Source of the DNA: Ardenticatenaceae bacterium
Lineage (GTDB): Bacteria; Chloroflexota; Anaerolineae; Promineifilales; Promineifilaceae
Assembly (NCBI GenBank): GCA_011525915.1
Contig: WYBM01000025.1
Coordinates: 62,001-126,000, forward strand
Length of the DNA stretch: 64,000 nt
Direction: 5' to 3'
Part shown: positions 54,868-64,000 of the stretch, piece after piece
How the letters are laid out: each line of letters opens with the position of its first letter
How positions within the stretch are numbered: the stretch's first letter is position 1
Position numbers and translations under genes: made by a program
Notes under the pieces: generated by a model
What the model was told of the DNA's origin: nothing
The model's database searches: none
Seen by the model: only the letters and a program-made list of their open reading frames with translations

Positions 54868-55992
54868 TTAGATGATCGTACCCTGATGAGCAGACGTCAC
54901 GGCCGTGTTCAGTGTAAAGACAGGCGGTTCTTCATTTTCGAGCGGGGGCGCAAAGTGCCGAGACAGCCAGGCGGCAAAAATTTCACCATTAACGGCCGTA
55001 CGCCGCCCCCGGTCCACAATCAACCCATACTGGCGCAGCCGGTGTTCAGCCTCACCCAGGGTGAACTGACTAAATGATTGGGTTGATATAGGCCGATGTG
55101 CTATCAGTTGGGCCAAAATTTGGCGTTGGCAGCGATCAAAGCGTTCCCACCAATCAACAAAATAAGGGGATAATTCCGCCACCAATTGGTTTAAGACAAC
55201 TTCAGGATCAGGCATACTGTCCAACCGCTTATGGTAAAGCCAGCGAGCAGCCGTGGCCTGCAACAAGAACGGTAATGTACCGGCCAGCCGTCTAATTTGC
55301 TGCGTTTCTTCGGCGCTTAAGGGGATGCCAGCCTGCAAGGCCGGCTGGCTGGTGAGGGGATCAATCGCCGTCATTTCCAACTCTGCCAGGTATAGGGGCA
55401 CGGGAAAAAATATGTTAAAAAACGGCGACGTGGGTGGTAATCCCAGTTGACTGCCCAGGTAGTGAAGGTCTGTAAACGAGGTTGTCACACAGACCAGATC
55501 ATAGTCAGTTACGCTGGTCATGGCGCGCAGCTCAGTCAAAAAATGACGGCTAAATGAGTCAGGCGACATCTGGTCAAAATCATCTAGCAGCAGCACAATG
55601 CGCCGATCTGGAAAGTGGCATAAATAGGCTTCTACATCATAAATACTGGTCTGGTCAGGTAATGATTCTTTCCATAAAAACCCGGTGTTTACCTGCCCCA
55701 ACGCCATCTTGAGCTGCATCAGCACGCGGTAGTAAAAATAAGCCGGCGTCTTGCAAGAGGCCATATCAACATACACCATCACCATTTTTTCAGGATGGCG
55801 CAAATGGCGCACCATGACCGTAGGCTGGGCCACATGCCGCAAAAATGAGGTCTTACCGGCCCGGTTCAGACCCAACACCGTCACAGATTGGGCCTGAGGG
55901 TTGCCAATAATTTCATAAAGGCGGGAGATTTGTCGGTGACGGCCGTAAAAATCGGCGGGGTTTTGTACAGGATGACCAACGGTGTAGGGCAT
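54868..55992 (-). CDS. AAA/STAND-type ATPase with C-terminal winged helix
   Basis: A 374-aa protein. ATG 55992 is chosen because AGGAG lies eight bases upstream (the frame extends further). DFYGRHRQISRLYEIIGNPQ precedes Walker A VLGLNRAGKTSFLRH; Walker B is IVLLLDDFDQMSPDSFSRHF, followed by sensor-like LVCVTTSFTDLHYLGSQL. The C-terminal third (FDRCQRQILAQLIAHRPIST, LGEAEHRLRQYGLIVD) looks like a winged helix, as in ORC1/Cdc6-like or archaeal-type STAND ATPases. Substrate is unknown; a DNA-binding or signalling switch is plausible. Confidence 0.78.
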   Translation of the reverse strand: MPYTVGHPVQNPADFYGRHRQISRLYEIIGNPQAQSVTVLGLNRAGKTSFLRHVAQPTVMVRHLRHPEKMVMVYVDMASCKTPAYFYYRVLMQLKMALGQVNTGFLWKESLPDQTSIYDVEAYLCHFPDRRIVLLLDDFDQMSPDSFSRHFLTELRAMTSVTDYDLVCVTTSFTDLHYLGSQLGLPPTSPFFNIFFPVPLYLAELEMTAIDPLTSQPALQAGIPLSAEETQQIRRLAGTLPFLLQATAARWLYHKRLDSMPDPEVVLNQLVAELSPYFVDWWERFDRCQRQILAQLIAHRPISTQSFSQFTLGEAEHRLRQYGLIVDRGRRTAVNGEIFAAWLSRHFAPPLENEEPPVFTLNTAVTSAHQGTII

Positions 55993-56210
55993 GATTGTAC
56001 TCCTGTATACACTGCTGAATGAAAACCCAAAAAACAAAACGACACAAATCGCTGGAGTTGGTATTCAGTTCAGATACTGCTAGATGAATTCTAAAATCAC
56101 TATCATTATGCCCGCAATGGGCCAGAAAATGTAGGCATTTAAGTAGGACAAAAGTACTAGGAACAGAGTCATGGGGCAGCAAGAAGGATAGAGAATGAAA
56201 GATGAACTGA

Positions 56211-56322
56211 TACCAGTACCAGTAACCAGAGGTCAGTGACCAGTGTTCAGTGGCCATTTACGGGCGTCAGGCCCTACTGATAACTGTATACTGATGACTG
56301 AAAACTGATACCAGAGACACTA
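56211..56322. repeat. CAGT-type repeat in 327-bp gap
   Basis: CCAGTAACCAGAGGTCAGTG, then CCAGTGTTCAGTGGCC, then inverted text ACTGATAACTG and ACTGATGACTG. The GGGCGTCAGG centre matches the repeat at 38196. It abuts the TAG stop of the GT4 gene. The left part of the gap (55993-56210) shows no gene. Confidence 0.75.
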
Positions 56323-57483
56323 TTGGTCACCCATGCTGCCTGGCGGCGGGCAAAGGTCATGGTAAATTTGGCGCAGTTGGCGGGCAGATTTACGCCAGGA
56401 GAAGTGGCGAGCCTGACGGAACCCGGCGGCTACCAGGCGAGTCCGCTCGGCCGGGTCAGCCAGTAGGCGTATGAGGGCGGCCGTCCAGGCGGCCTCGTTG
56501 TGTGGGGAGAGTTGCACGGCCGCATTCCCGGCCACTTCCGGCAACGAGGCTGCGTCAGAGGTGATCACAGGGACACCACAACCCATGGCTTCCAACAAGG
56601 GCAGGCCAAACCCTTCATAGAGACTGGGGAAAACAAAGAGAGCTGCCCCACTGTAGAGGGCCGGCAGATCATCATCAGCTACAAAACCGGCAAAGTGAAC
56701 ACGGCCGTCTAACCCCTGCCGCGCCACTTCAGCCAGCATCTCGGCATACAACCATCCCTGGCCACCGGTGATAATAAGGTTATGAGGATGCGTTTGGGCC
56801 ACCGTCCGGAACGCACGGATGAGCATCTGGTAATTTTTACGCGGCTGCACTGTGCCCACGGTGAGGATGTAGGGCGTGTTCCCCAGGTTATATTTCTGGC
56901 GCACGGCCGTGAGCCTTTCTGCTTCTGTCACCGGCTGAAAGCGTTCATGGACGCCACTGTACAGAACGGTCACTTTAGCTTCTGATACCCGCCAGATGGC
57001 CACAAGATCATCCTTGGTAGCCTGAGAGTCAGCCAGGACGTGCGAAGCGCGCCGGATGGACCAGGGCACGACGCGGTTCAGGTAGGCCACCAGCTGCTTT
57101 GGGAATGTATCAGGATAATGGACAAACGAGAGGTCATGCACGGTCAGCAGGGTGGGTATACGGCCGTTTACCGGTGGCAAAACAAAGTCAGGCGAATGGA
57201 ACAAATCCAGCCGCCCCGTTACCCATTGCACCGGCAGCGGCAGCCGCAGACGGTACCACAGGCGGTAAAGCCAGCGCTCATCTATTGGTGCCGGGTGCAG
57301 CTGCACGTTGGGTGCCTGCGGAATGGGGTCAGGCACAGGGGCAGCCGTGAGGTGTTTGGCGGTAAAAAAATGGTAGTCGTTGTCAGGGTCTACGGCCGTG
57401 AGCGCGTAAATGAGTTCTCGTGTGTAACGGCCAATCCCCCCTCCTTGGGTAACAGCCGCCGTGACATCAATGCCAATCTTCAT
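56320..57483 (-). CDS. Family 4 glycosyltransferase (GT-B)
   Basis: A 387-aa GT-B enzyme starting MKIGIDVTAAVTQGGGIGRY with the Gly-rich acceptor-side loop. HDLSFVHYPDTFPKQLVAYL and the C-terminal donor-binding region TVQPRKNYQMLIRAF, FPSLYEGFGLPLLEAMGCGV (E-x7-E) and VITSDAASLPEVAG identify the family. Retaining transfer of a hexose from a nucleotide sugar is expected. It is last in the polysaccharide operon. ATG 57483 is used; GTG 57495 is the only extension, and neither has a clear ribosome-binding site. Confidence 0.9.
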   Translation of the reverse strand: MKIGIDVTAAVTQGGGIGRYTRELIYALTAVDPDNDYHFFTAKHLTAAPVPDPIPQAPNVQLHPAPIDERWLYRLWYRLRLPLPVQWVTGRLDLFHSPDFVLPPVNGRIPTLLTVHDLSFVHYPDTFPKQLVAYLNRVVPWSIRRASHVLADSQATKDDLVAIWRVSEAKVTVLYSGVHERFQPVTEAERLTAVRQKYNLGNTPYILTVGTVQPRKNYQMLIRAFRTVAQTHPHNLIITGGQGWLYAEMLAEVARQGLDGRVHFAGFVADDDLPALYSGAALFVFPSLYEGFGLPLLEAMGCGVPVITSDAASLPEVAGNAAVQLSPHNEAAWTAALIRLLADPAERTRLVAAGFRQARHFSWRKSARQLRQIYHDLCPPPGSMGDQ

Positions 57484-57538
57484 AGAGAGCGGCACTTGGT
57501 GGTGAGCGGTTGTAACGCAAGCATTCTGCGGTCCTCAA

Positions 57539-58108
57539 TCACGACTTATCTACATCGCTGTAGGTCCAATAGCGGTTGACGAAAAAATTCCAGAACAAAA
57601 TGATCAAAACAGACAGCGCCAGGGCAAAATTATCACCAATACGCTGGGTCACTTCCGGCGCCATGTGCAAGAATAGGTTGGCCGCCAGACGGGTAAACGG
57701 CAAATGTGTCAGCGCAATAATGGGCAGGCGCAGCACAATACCGGTGACACTTACCAAAAAGAACTGCAAAAACTGCCGCCCGATGGGTTTAGAACGTGAG
57801 TCAGGGTACGTCCAGTAACGGTTCCAGATAAAGTTGCTGAGAATGGCACAAATAAAAGAAATGGTGCCAGCCATCAAGGCAGGCAATGTGCCCTCTACCC
57901 ATACCTTGCTTAAGCCCCACGAAATTAAAAGGTGGTCCAGGGACGTGCCCGGCTTGAGCAAGGCATCTAAGGGGCCAAGCAGCAGGTTGTAGACACCAAA
58001 ATCCACAACAAAGCCAACGGTCCCTACCACCAAAAACTTAAAAAAGCGTTCGGCTTCTTTGGTATTGACGCCAAATCGACCAGCCGCATTTGCAAAAATC
58101 GTGACCAT
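57539..58108 (-). CDS. GtrA-family membrane protein
   Basis: A 189-aa protein with four membrane helices: FFKFLVVGTVGFVVDFGVYN, PALMAGTISFICAILSNFIW, FFLVSVTGIVLRLPIIALTH and SVLIILFWNFFVNRYWTYSD. The W-N-R-Y-W-T-Y/F motif occurs twice, as is typical for GtrA. The family is thought to move polyprenyl-phosphate sugars across the membrane for glycan modification. Position between an O-antigen ligase and a GT4 gene agrees. A GGGAG lies 14 bases before ATG. Confidence 0.9.
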   Translation of the reverse strand: MVTIFANAAGRFGVNTKEAERFFKFLVVGTVGFVVDFGVYNLLLGPLDALLKPGTSLDHLLISWGLSKVWVEGTLPALMAGTISFICAILSNFIWNRYWTYPDSRSKPIGRQFLQFFLVSVTGIVLRLPIIALTHLPFTRLAANLFLHMAPEVTQRIGDNFALALSVLIILFWNFFVNRYWTYSDVDKS

Positions 58109-58155
58109 AACTATCTCATATCTCCCAATGTTCTATCTGAAATCGCCGTCGAATT

Positions 58156-59757
58156 TTACCGGACAACCGCCGGACCTTTCAATGCCTCTTTGGTGCTGTT
58201 TTGCCTACGTTCACATTCCAGCAGCTGCAGCAGGCCAAACATCACACCCAGGTGAATGTAAATATTGTTGACATAGAGTTTATCTACCAGGTGATGGACG
58301 GTCACGGCCGTCCAGGCAGCCAACAACCCCAACGCTATGCCCCGCGTGGGCCACGCCAGGCTTTGTAACTGGCGGATGGTCTGGAAAAACACGGCCGTCC
58401 ACAGCAACCCATACGCCGTTAGCCCCAACACCCCCGTTTCTGCCAGCAGGTTCAGGTAATAATTATGGGCGTGCCCCAGAGGGTACGGCCAGTTAAGCAG
58501 GTCATAGTGGGCGTAAGCCAGCTCATAATTGCCAAAACCAACCCCCAGCCAGGGGTTATCTTGGGCCATGCCCAATGCCGCCTGCCAATGCGCCAGCCGC
58601 TCCAGCACCGCATAATTGGTATCATTAATATCCACACCGCGTACATCACCGAAGCGCAAATCTTCATGGAAGCTGGTGAGGCGTTCTGCCACCGAAGCAG
58701 GCACAATACCAGCCTGCATGCCTCCGGCCAAAAGCAGCCCGCCGGCAGCCAGCAGCGCCGCGCCTTGCCACAGCTTCCGCGGCCAAAACAGTACCAGCAC
58801 GGCCGTACCCACGGCAAAACTCAGCCACGCCCCCCGGCTCCAAGAGAAAAAGACGGCCAGGGCAGCCAAAACGGCCGTAATCCCGGTGAAAAGGACCAGG
58901 GCAACAAGATGATAAGATGATGAAGTGAGCGGGTGATCAGCGCGTATGGTAACTTGCCCCCTGCTCTTGACAATAGGCCATAAACAAGCCAGCCCGCCTA
59001 AACAAACGCCCAGAGCCAATAGGGCCGTCAGGTTCATGTAACCAGCATAAGGATTGGGTTGTTCAAAGGTACCATAAGCCCGGTAAAAGCGGCCCAGCAC
59101 CAGGAAATGCTGCGGGCCATCGCCCCGCAGGCCAAACTGCCAGATGCCGATGAGCGCCTGGGCCAGCCCAGCCAACAAGAGCATGACCAGAACGTAACCT
59201 GTAAAACGGCTGTCGGTCACGGGGGATCGGTCACGGGACCGCTGATAACCCCTGGCCAGCAACCACTTCCCGGTCATCGAGACATCCACCACCAGCAGCA
59301 TAACAGCCGCTATTTCCAGCCACTTTAACACCTCTTTAAAGCCAAATGCCAGGGAGGAGGCATTGCCTAGAGAAAGCGTGGCCACAAAGATAAACAACAC
59401 CAGCGGCAAGTTTAAGAAAGTATGGGGAATATGGATATGCCGGTAAGCCAGCCCACGCCCCAGCCAAACAGCCAGAGTGAACAGTAATAACACCTGGCCG
59501 CTGTCCAGCAAAGACGGCCCCCGCACAATGTTTTCCAAGGCCCCCCACGGCGCTGCCAGCAGCGCTATAAAGAGGCCAACAAGGGGGTTGACAAGCGTAA
59601 GCAGCAACACGGCCGTGCCGCCCACCAGGCCAGCAGCCCATACAACCGGCAGCCGGGCGATCAACAGGCCCAAAACAACGGCGGCCAGCACCACTAACCC
59701 GGCCCAGACGTGCCTGTAAACAGCCTTATACCCTTGCGTCCAGACGTTTACCCTCAA
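58156..59757 (-). CDS. O-antigen ligase/polymerase-family protein
   Basis: A 533-aa protein with about twelve membrane helices. The family region shows [20 protein letters not shown], then [20 protein letters not shown], and the large outside loop ending [18 protein letters not shown] and [20 protein letters not shown] with the conserved His. These proteins join or polymerise lipid-linked glycans on the outer face. Its ATG overlaps the TGA of the UXS-like gene (ATGA). It is a paralogue of the C-terminal half of the fusion protein at 48.2 kb. Confidence 0.88.
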   Translation of the reverse strand: MRVNVWTQGYKAVYRHVWAGLVVLAAVVLGLLIARLPVVWAAGLVGGTAVLLLTLVNPLVGLFIALLAAPWGALENIVRGPSLLDSGQVLLLFTLAVWLGRGLAYRHIHIPHTFLNLPLVLFIFVATLSLGNASSLAFGFKEVLKWLEIAAVMLLVVDVSMTGKWLLARGYQRSRDRSPVTDSRFTGYVLVMLLLAGLAQALIGIWQFGLRGDGPQHFLVLGRFYRAYGTFEQPNPYAGYMNLTALLALGVCLGGLACLWPIVKSRGQVTIRADHPLTSSSYHLVALVLFTGITAVLAALAVFFSWSRGAWLSFAVGTAVLVLFWPRKLWQGAALLAAGGLLLAGGMQAGIVPASVAERLTSFHEDLRFGDVRGVDINDTNYAVLERLAHWQAALGMAQDNPWLGVGFGNYELAYAHYDLLNWPYPLGHAHNYYLNLLAETGVLGLTAYGLLWTAVFFQTIRQLQSLAWPTRGIALGLLAAWTAVTVHHLVDKLYVNNIYIHLGVMFGLLQLLECERRQNSTKEALKGPAVVR

Positions 59758-60695
59758 ACTCTTCCTCGGAAATAGTTAATAGTCTCTACCAGGCCATCGG
59801 CCAGGTTTACTTTCGGTTCCCAACCCAATACCTGGCGTGCTTTGCTAATATCCGGACGGCGCACCTTGGGGTCATCTGTAATGCGGTCATCCTTTGGCTG
59901 CACAAAAACGATCTCAGAATCACTACGCGCAATTTCCGTAACTGCCTGGGCAAACTCCAAAATGGTCATCTCTGTGGGATTGCCAATGTTAACCGGCAGC
60001 TTCTCATCAGATTGCAGCAGCCGGTAAATTCCCTCTACAAGATCGCTGTAATATTGAAAGGAGCGTGTCTGGCTGCCATCCCCATAAACGGTGAGAGGCT
60101 GGTTTGTCAGCGCCTGGTAGATAAAGTTGGGCACCACACGGCCGTCATGCAGCCGCATACGTGGCCCATAGGTGTTAAAAATGCGCACAATGCGCGTCTC
60201 CAGGCCATGATACCGTTGATACGCCAGCGTCATTGCCTCAGCAAAGCGCTTGGCCTCATCATACACGCCGCGGGGGCCAATGGGGTTGACATGCCCCCAA
60301 TACGTCTCCGGTTGGGGGTTTACCTGGGGGTCACCGTACACCTCTGACGTAGACGCCAGCAGATAACGGGCCCCTTTAGCCTTGGCCAGGCCCAATGTAT
60401 TGTGTGTGCCCAATGATCCCACCTTCAGGGTGGGAATAGGATGTTCCAGGTAATCATTGGGGCTGGCCGGCGAGGCAAAATGCAGCACAGCATCCAGCGG
60501 CCCCGGCACGTAAATATAATTGCTGACATCTTGTTTTACAAAGTGGAATCGCTCATGCCCCATCAGATGGGCAATATTATCCATGTTGCCGGTGATCAGG
60601 TTATCCATGCCAATGACCTGGTGGCCTTCGGCCACAAAGCGATCACTCAAGTGAGAACCCAGGAAACCTGCAGCTCCTGTAATTAAAACACGCAT
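59754..60695 (-). CDS. NAD-dependent sugar epimerase/decarboxylase (UXS-like)
   Basis: A 313-aa extended [23 protein letters not shown] holds the NAD-binding G-x-x-G-x-x-G; [20 protein letters not shown] and [16 protein letters not shown] are characteristic of UDP-glucuronate decarboxylases. The catalytic Tyr-x-x-x-Lys is in [17 protein letters not shown], and [20 protein letters not shown] closes the signature. UDP-xylose formation from UDP-glucuronate is the likely reaction; dTDP-sugar dehydration is less likely. GGAGG precedes ATG by four bases. It heads the four-gene polysaccharide operon. Confidence 0.9.
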   Translation of the reverse strand: MRVLITGAAGFLGSHLSDRFVAEGHQVIGMDNLITGNMDNIAHLMGHERFHFVKQDVSNYIYVPGPLDAVLHFASPASPNDYLEHPIPTLKVGSLGTHNTLGLAKAKGARYLLASTSEVYGDPQVNPQPETYWGHVNPIGPRGVYDEAKRFAEAMTLAYQRYHGLETRIVRIFNTYGPRMRLHDGRVVPNFIYQALTNQPLTVYGDGSQTRSFQYYSDLVEGIYRLLQSDEKLPVNIGNPTEMTILEFAQAVTEIARSDSEIVFVQPKDDRITDDPKVRRPDISKARQVLGWEPKVNLADGLVETINYFRGRV

Positions 60696-61015
60696 AATGC
60701 CTCCATTTAAAATCGTTCTGGTATTGTAACGTGGGTGAAGGTGGGTGACGAACGAGTACGGCCGTCCAGCCCCAGATCGTATACCACGCGCAACTTACAC
60801 GTTGGCTAAACGTGCCCAAAACAAACGGCCGTGTTGCTTAAAGGGTTGTTTCGGCCGGGCCATGATCCCATCATTTGACCATCATGGTCCAGTTGATGCG
60901 TTAAGGAAACTCGCAAAACCAAAAACGGCATAGTATACTTCTGCCCGGTTTAGAGGGTAACATGTACATAGCAGCAGATGCCACTCTGACCCAAATTCAT
61001 TAAATGGAGCATTGT
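60696..61015. other. 320-bp divergent intergenic region
   Basis: Holds the 5' regions of the UXS-like and IPP isomerase genes. A TTACAAT box on minus lies near 60720-60726. Two ACGGCCGT palindromes (near 60758 and 60826), one GACCAT-C-ATGGTC dyad (60887-60899) and a TAGTATACT -10-like box (60932-60940) on plus are visible. No gene is supported here. Confidence 0.4.
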
Positions 61016-62065
61016 ATGAGTGCCACCCCCAATCCTGACCTTACCGAACGGCGCAAAGCAGACCACATCCGCATTAACCTCGAAGAAGACGTAGCCTTCA
61101 AAAAGCTAACCACCGGCCTGGAAAAATACTTTTTCATGCACCAGGCCCTTCCTGAAATCAACATCGCTGATGTAGACACGACCACTACCCTGTTTGGCAA
61201 GACTCTAAGAACACCTCTGCTCATCTCCTCAATGACCGGAGGCACGGCCGAAGCGTGGGAAATCAACCGTACCCTGGCCACGGGGGCGCAGGTCACCGGT
61301 ATGGCCATGGGGCTGGGTTCCATGCGCGCTGCGGTAGAAGATGAGTCGCTGGCTGCTACCTACCGCGTGCGTGACGTGGCGCCAGATATTTTGCTCTTCG
61401 CCAATCTGGGTGCGGTGCAGCTAAACTACGGCTATGGGTTGGACGAATGCCGGCTGCTGGTGGAAATCATTCAGGCTGATGCCCTGATTCTGCACTTTAA
61501 CGCCTTACAAGAGGCGGTGCAGCCAGAGGGGGACGGCAACTTTGCAGATCTGCTGCCTAAAATTGCCTACATCTGTAAACACCTGCCTGTGCCCGTCATT
61601 GCTAAAGAAGTAGGTTGGGGGTTCGCGGTAGAAACAGCCCGCCAGTTGGCCGAAGTTGGTGTGGCCGCTATTGATGTGGCCGGGGCTGGTGGCACCAGTT
61701 GGAGCCAGGTAGAGATGTACCGGGCGCCCACAGCTCGTCACGCACGGGTGGCCGGGGCGTTTATTGATTGGGGCATCCCCACGGCCGTGTCCATCCAATA
61801 TTGTCGGCGCGCCGCACCACACCTGCCCATCATCGCCAGCGGCGGCATTCGCAATGGTATTGACGTGGCCAAATGTGTGGCCCTGGGCGCCAACCTGGCT
61901 GGCTTTGCCGGCGACTTCCTGCGCGCGGCCGACAAAGACGGTGTAGATGGCGTGGTTGAAATGGCCGCCACCATCACCGACGAACTGCGCGTGGCCATGT
62001 TTTGTGCTGGCGCCGCAGACCTGGCTGCCCTGGCCCAAGTACCACTTCACACCGACTATTTATAA
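61016..62065 (+). CDS. fni: Isopentenyl-diphosphate isomerase, type 2
   Basis: A 349-aa FMN- and NADPH-dependent enzyme that interconverts IPP and [20 protein letters not shown] gives the N-terminal substrate region; [80 protein letters not shown] and [14 protein letters not shown] are family signatures, and [19 protein letters not shown] forms the phosphate/FMN-binding end. GGAG lies seven bases before ATG 61016. The prenyl synthase gene follows after 14 bases, so both act in the same operon. No MEP or mevalonate genes are visible nearby. Confidence 0.95.
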   Translation: MSATPNPDLTERRKADHIRINLEEDVAFKKLTTGLEKYFFMHQALPEINIADVDTTTTLFGKTLRTPLLISSMTGGTAEAWEINRTLATGAQVTGMAMGLGSMRAAVEDESLAATYRVRDVAPDILLFANLGAVQLNYGYGLDECRLLVEIIQADALILHFNALQEAVQPEGDGNFADLLPKIAYICKHLPVPVIAKEVGWGFAVETARQLAEVGVAAIDVAGAGGTSWSQVEMYRAPTARHARVAGAFIDWGIPTAVSIQYCRRAAPHLPIIASGGIRNGIDVAKCVALGANLAGFAGDFLRAADKDGVDGVVEMAATITDELRVAMFCAGAADLAALAQVPLHTDYL

Positions 62066-62079
62066 GTTGAGCAAAACAT

Positions 62080-63102
62080 ATGAAAGAATTTGAAACATTA
62101 AGCAAAGCAATGAGAATCGCCCTCAATGAGGAGATGCAGACGGTTCTGAAGGCTGAAGAGACGACACCCGATTTGTTTTATGGCATGATGCACTATCATA
62201 TGGGCTGGTGCGACCAGACATTACAACCAGCCCAGGTAAATGCCGGCAAACAAATTCGGCCGGTGCTGTTGCTGTTGGTATGTCAGGCGGCCGGCGGTGA
62301 CTGGCAGCAAGCAGTACCCGCTGCGGCGGCCGTGGAATTGCTGCACAACTTCTCTCTTATTCACGACGATATTGAAGATGCCAGCCCTACCCGGCGGGGT
62401 CAGAAGACGCTGTGGCAAATCTGGGGCGTGGCCCAGGCCATTAACGCTGGTGACGCCATGTTTGCGCTGGCGCACATGGCCTTAAATCGCCTCTATGACC
62501 GCGGCGTCCCGGCAGACAGGGTAGTACGTGCGCTGCGGCGTTTTGACGAAACGTGTGTGCATTTGACACAAGGCCAGCATGCCGACATGCGTTTTGAGGC
62601 GCAGGCACTGGTAAGTGTAGATGACTATATCGCCATGATTACCGGGAAAACGGCCGTGCTCCTCTCCCTTTGTGCTGAGTTGGGGGCTCTGGTTGCCGGG
62701 CAAGATGACAACACCATGGCCCATTACGCCCAATTTGGCCTGGATGCCGGCCTGGCTTTCCAGGTCATTGATGACATCCTGGGTATCTGGGGTGATGAGT
62801 CACTTATTGGCAAATCTGCCTCTACCGACATTGTCACCAAGAAAAAGACACTGCCAATATTGTACGGCCTGGAAAACAATGCCAAACTACGCCATCTTTA
62901 CGCCCAGCAAAACATCGATGAGGCTTTTGTATCTGAAGTGGTGGCCCAGCTTAATGAAACGGGCGCCCGAGACTTTGCCATCGCAAAAGCGGCTGGCTAT
63001 ACACAGAGCGCCCTGGGAAACCTGGAAGCCGCCCACCCCACCGGCCCGGCTTATACTGCCTTAAGTCAACTCACCGATATGCTGCTGCGCCGCGACTTTT
63101 AA
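62080..63102 (+). CDS. Polyprenyl diphosphate synthase (GGPP/FPP synthase type)
   Basis: A 340-aa trans-prenyltransferase. The first Asp-rich motif is HDDIEDASPTRRGQKTLW with D-D-I-E-D; GKQIRPVLLLLVCQAAGG precedes it. The second motif reads QVIDDILGIWGDESLIGKSA, i.e. D-D-x-x-G-x-x-x-D, and STDIVTKKKTLPILYGL follows. It condenses DMAPP or a short allylic diphosphate with IPP; chain length is not clear from the residues before the first motif. It lies directly downstream of fni. The Shine-Dalgarno sequence is weak. Confidence 0.92.
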   Translation: MKEFETLSKAMRIALNEEMQTVLKAEETTPDLFYGMMHYHMGWCDQTLQPAQVNAGKQIRPVLLLLVCQAAGGDWQQAVPAAAAVELLHNFSLIHDDIEDASPTRRGQKTLWQIWGVAQAINAGDAMFALAHMALNRLYDRGVPADRVVRALRRFDETCVHLTQGQHADMRFEAQALVSVDDYIAMITGKTAVLLSLCAELGALVAGQDDNTMAHYAQFGLDAGLAFQVIDDILGIWGDESLIGKSASTDIVTKKKTLPILYGLENNAKLRHLYAQQNIDEAFVSEVVAQLNETGARDFAIAKAAGYTQSALGNLEAAHPTGPAYTALSQLTDMLLRRDF

Positions 63103-63113
63103 AAACAAAAACA

Positions 63114-63153
63114 AAACGGCGGCCTGGTTACACCAGGCCGCCGTTTCCTTTTT
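63114..63153. terminator. Bidirectional Rho-independent terminator
   Basis: Fifteen-bp perfect stem AAACGGCGGCCTGGT/ACCAGGCCGCCGTTT with a three-base loop. It is followed by TTTCCTTTTT on plus and TTTTGTTTTTGTTTTT on minus. It serves both the prenyl synthase gene and rpoC. Confidence 0.92.
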
Positions 63154-63165
63154 GCCATTTATTGG

Positions 63166-64000
63166 CTACTCCTCGTCGCCAAAACCCTCTAGATCGTCGT
63201 CATCGATCCCATATTCGTACTCCATCTCAAACTCTTCAGCGGGCAAAGCGGCCACCGCTTTTTCTTTGGCCGACGCCAGCGCTTCCAAGATGGCCGGGTC
63301 TGTATTGTCATCAATCATTAACGGCAGCGAGAAATCAAACTCTTGAACTTCTTGCTCTTCCTCGATCAACTCGGCAGCGGCTAAATCTGCCTTTGCTTTC
63401 TGGTGCAGCTCAAAACCAGTACCAGCCGGGATCAGCTTACCGATGATGACATTTTCCTTCAGCCCCATCAATTGATCTTCGTTGCCGGCAATGGCAGCGC
63501 TGGCCAATACTTTGATAGTGTGTTGGAAGGAACTGGCTGACAAGAAACTATCGGTGTTTAAGGCCGCCTTGGTGATACCCAACAAGACTGGTTCTGCCTG
63601 TGCGGGTTCACCACCTTCCTCCATGATCTCTTCGTTGTTTTCCAGGAAAACAGCTTGCTCCACCAGTTCGCCGGGCAGCATTTCCGTATCACCAGAACTG
63701 GTGATAATCACTTTACTCAGCATTTTGCGGATAATCACCTCAAAGTGCTTATCATGAATATTTTGCCCTTGAGGCCGGTATACCTGCTGCATTTCCTGCA
63801 ACAAATATTGCGTCACAGCGTCACGCCCTAAAATCTCCAGGATGCGATGCGGGTTCTTAGAGCCTTCCGTCAGCTGGCTGCCGGCATGAACCTCATCACC
63901 ATCGGAGATGAGCAAGCGCATACCAGCCGGAATTTCATAATCGCGTTCATCGCGGCTTTCCCAGGCGACGGTGACACGATCACTAGCACGGGAAACCCGT
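63166..64000 (-). CDS. rpoC: RNA polymerase beta prime subunit, C-terminal part
   Basis: The frame is open from the window edge to TAG 63166, giving 277 residues. It includes YEIPAGMRLLISDGDEVHAG, then NPHRILEILGRDAVTQYLLQ, QQVYRPQGQNIHDKHFEVII and RKMLSKVIITSSGDTEMLPG, then SFLSASSFQHTIKVLASAAI and GLKENVIIGKLIPAGTGF, all characteristic of the clamp/jaw end of beta prime. The C-terminus carries an acidic extension (about 80 residues, many Glu/Asp). The N-terminal part and rpoB lie outside the window. Confidence 0.96.
   Translation of the reverse strand, partial: RVSRASDRVTVAWESRDERDYEIPAGMRLLISDGDEVHAGSQLTEGSKNPHRILEILGRDAVTQYLLQEMQQVYRPQGQNIHDKHFEVIIRKMLSKVIITSSGDTEMLPGELVEQAVFLENNEEIMEEGGEPAQAEPVLLGITKAALNTDSFLSASSFQHTIKVLASAAIAGNEDQLMGLKENVIIGKLIPAGTGFELHQKAKADLAAAELIEEEQEVQEFDFSLPLMIDDNTDPAILEALASAKEKAVAALPAEEFEMEYEYGIDDDDLEGFGDEE

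Overview
The window looks like chromosome from an uncultured Chloroflexota bacterium, probably near Anaerolineae/Ardenticatenia. I infer this from gene content, not from a search: two AfsR/SARP-type BTAD+NB-ARC+TPR regulators, an NBR1-Ig-like protein, lipoproteins and LysM proteins with long Pro/Thr linkers, secreted proteins carrying an 'FLPxxxR/K' motif, a MoxR/DUF58/DUF4129 cluster and type 2 IPP isomerase. GC is moderately high. I see no phage, insertion sequence, CRISPR array, rRNA or tRNA gene.

Layout. 1-3.9 kb: a truncated NBR1-Ig-like gene and a large SARP regulator, both on minus. 4.1-16.8 kb: a cell-surface block with a small SARP-associated ORF, a CSLREA/beta-helix protein, a 2859-aa multidomain secreted protein, an (alpha/alpha)6 glycosidase and a secreted protein. 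16.9-20.5 kb: a histidine-kinase-like protein whose phosphoacceptor His is Gln, and a LysM protein. 20.7-24.5 kb: a GT2 glycosyltransferase, then a PfkB kinase with S-adenosylhomocysteine hydrolase (SAH/adenosine recycling) and a PAP2-like membrane protein. 26.2-31.2 kb: a lipoprotein and the MoxR-DUF58-DUF4129 operon. 31.3-34.0 kb: a fused FTCD enzyme (histidine/folate C1 metabolism) and an M23 peptidase lipoprotein. 34.3-39.7 kb: a second SARP regulator, small membrane protein and lipoprotein, a globin, and a divergent MerR/target pair. 39.7-45.9 kb (minus): SDR, DUF1461 protein, membrane spermidine-synthase-like protein, GT39-like transferase, ribosomal protein L25. 46.1-51.8 kb: DUF2267, G5/beta-propeller lipoprotein, a glycosidase-like/O-antigen-ligase fusion, acyl carrier protein. 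51.8-56 kb (minus): membrane protein, ChlI-like AAA+ ATPase, thioesterase, 4-fold beta-flower protein, AAA ATPase. 56.3-60.7 kb (minus): a polysaccharide operon (UXS-like, O-antigen ligase, GtrA, GT4). 61-63.1 kb: IPP isomerase and polyprenyl diphosphate synthase. 63.2 kb to the end: the C-terminus of RNA polymerase beta prime.

The strongest unexplained signals are not genes. The palindrome ACGGCCGT occurs about 120 times by eye (roughly one per 0.5 kb, on genes of both strands), a HIP1-like pattern. Several dispersed non-coding repeat families lie exactly at gene 3' ends. In six cases the upstream gene ends in TAG at or inside the repeat edge. Several genes also start 6-10 nt after an extended -10 box with no Shine-Dalgarno sequence, which suggests leaderless transcripts.
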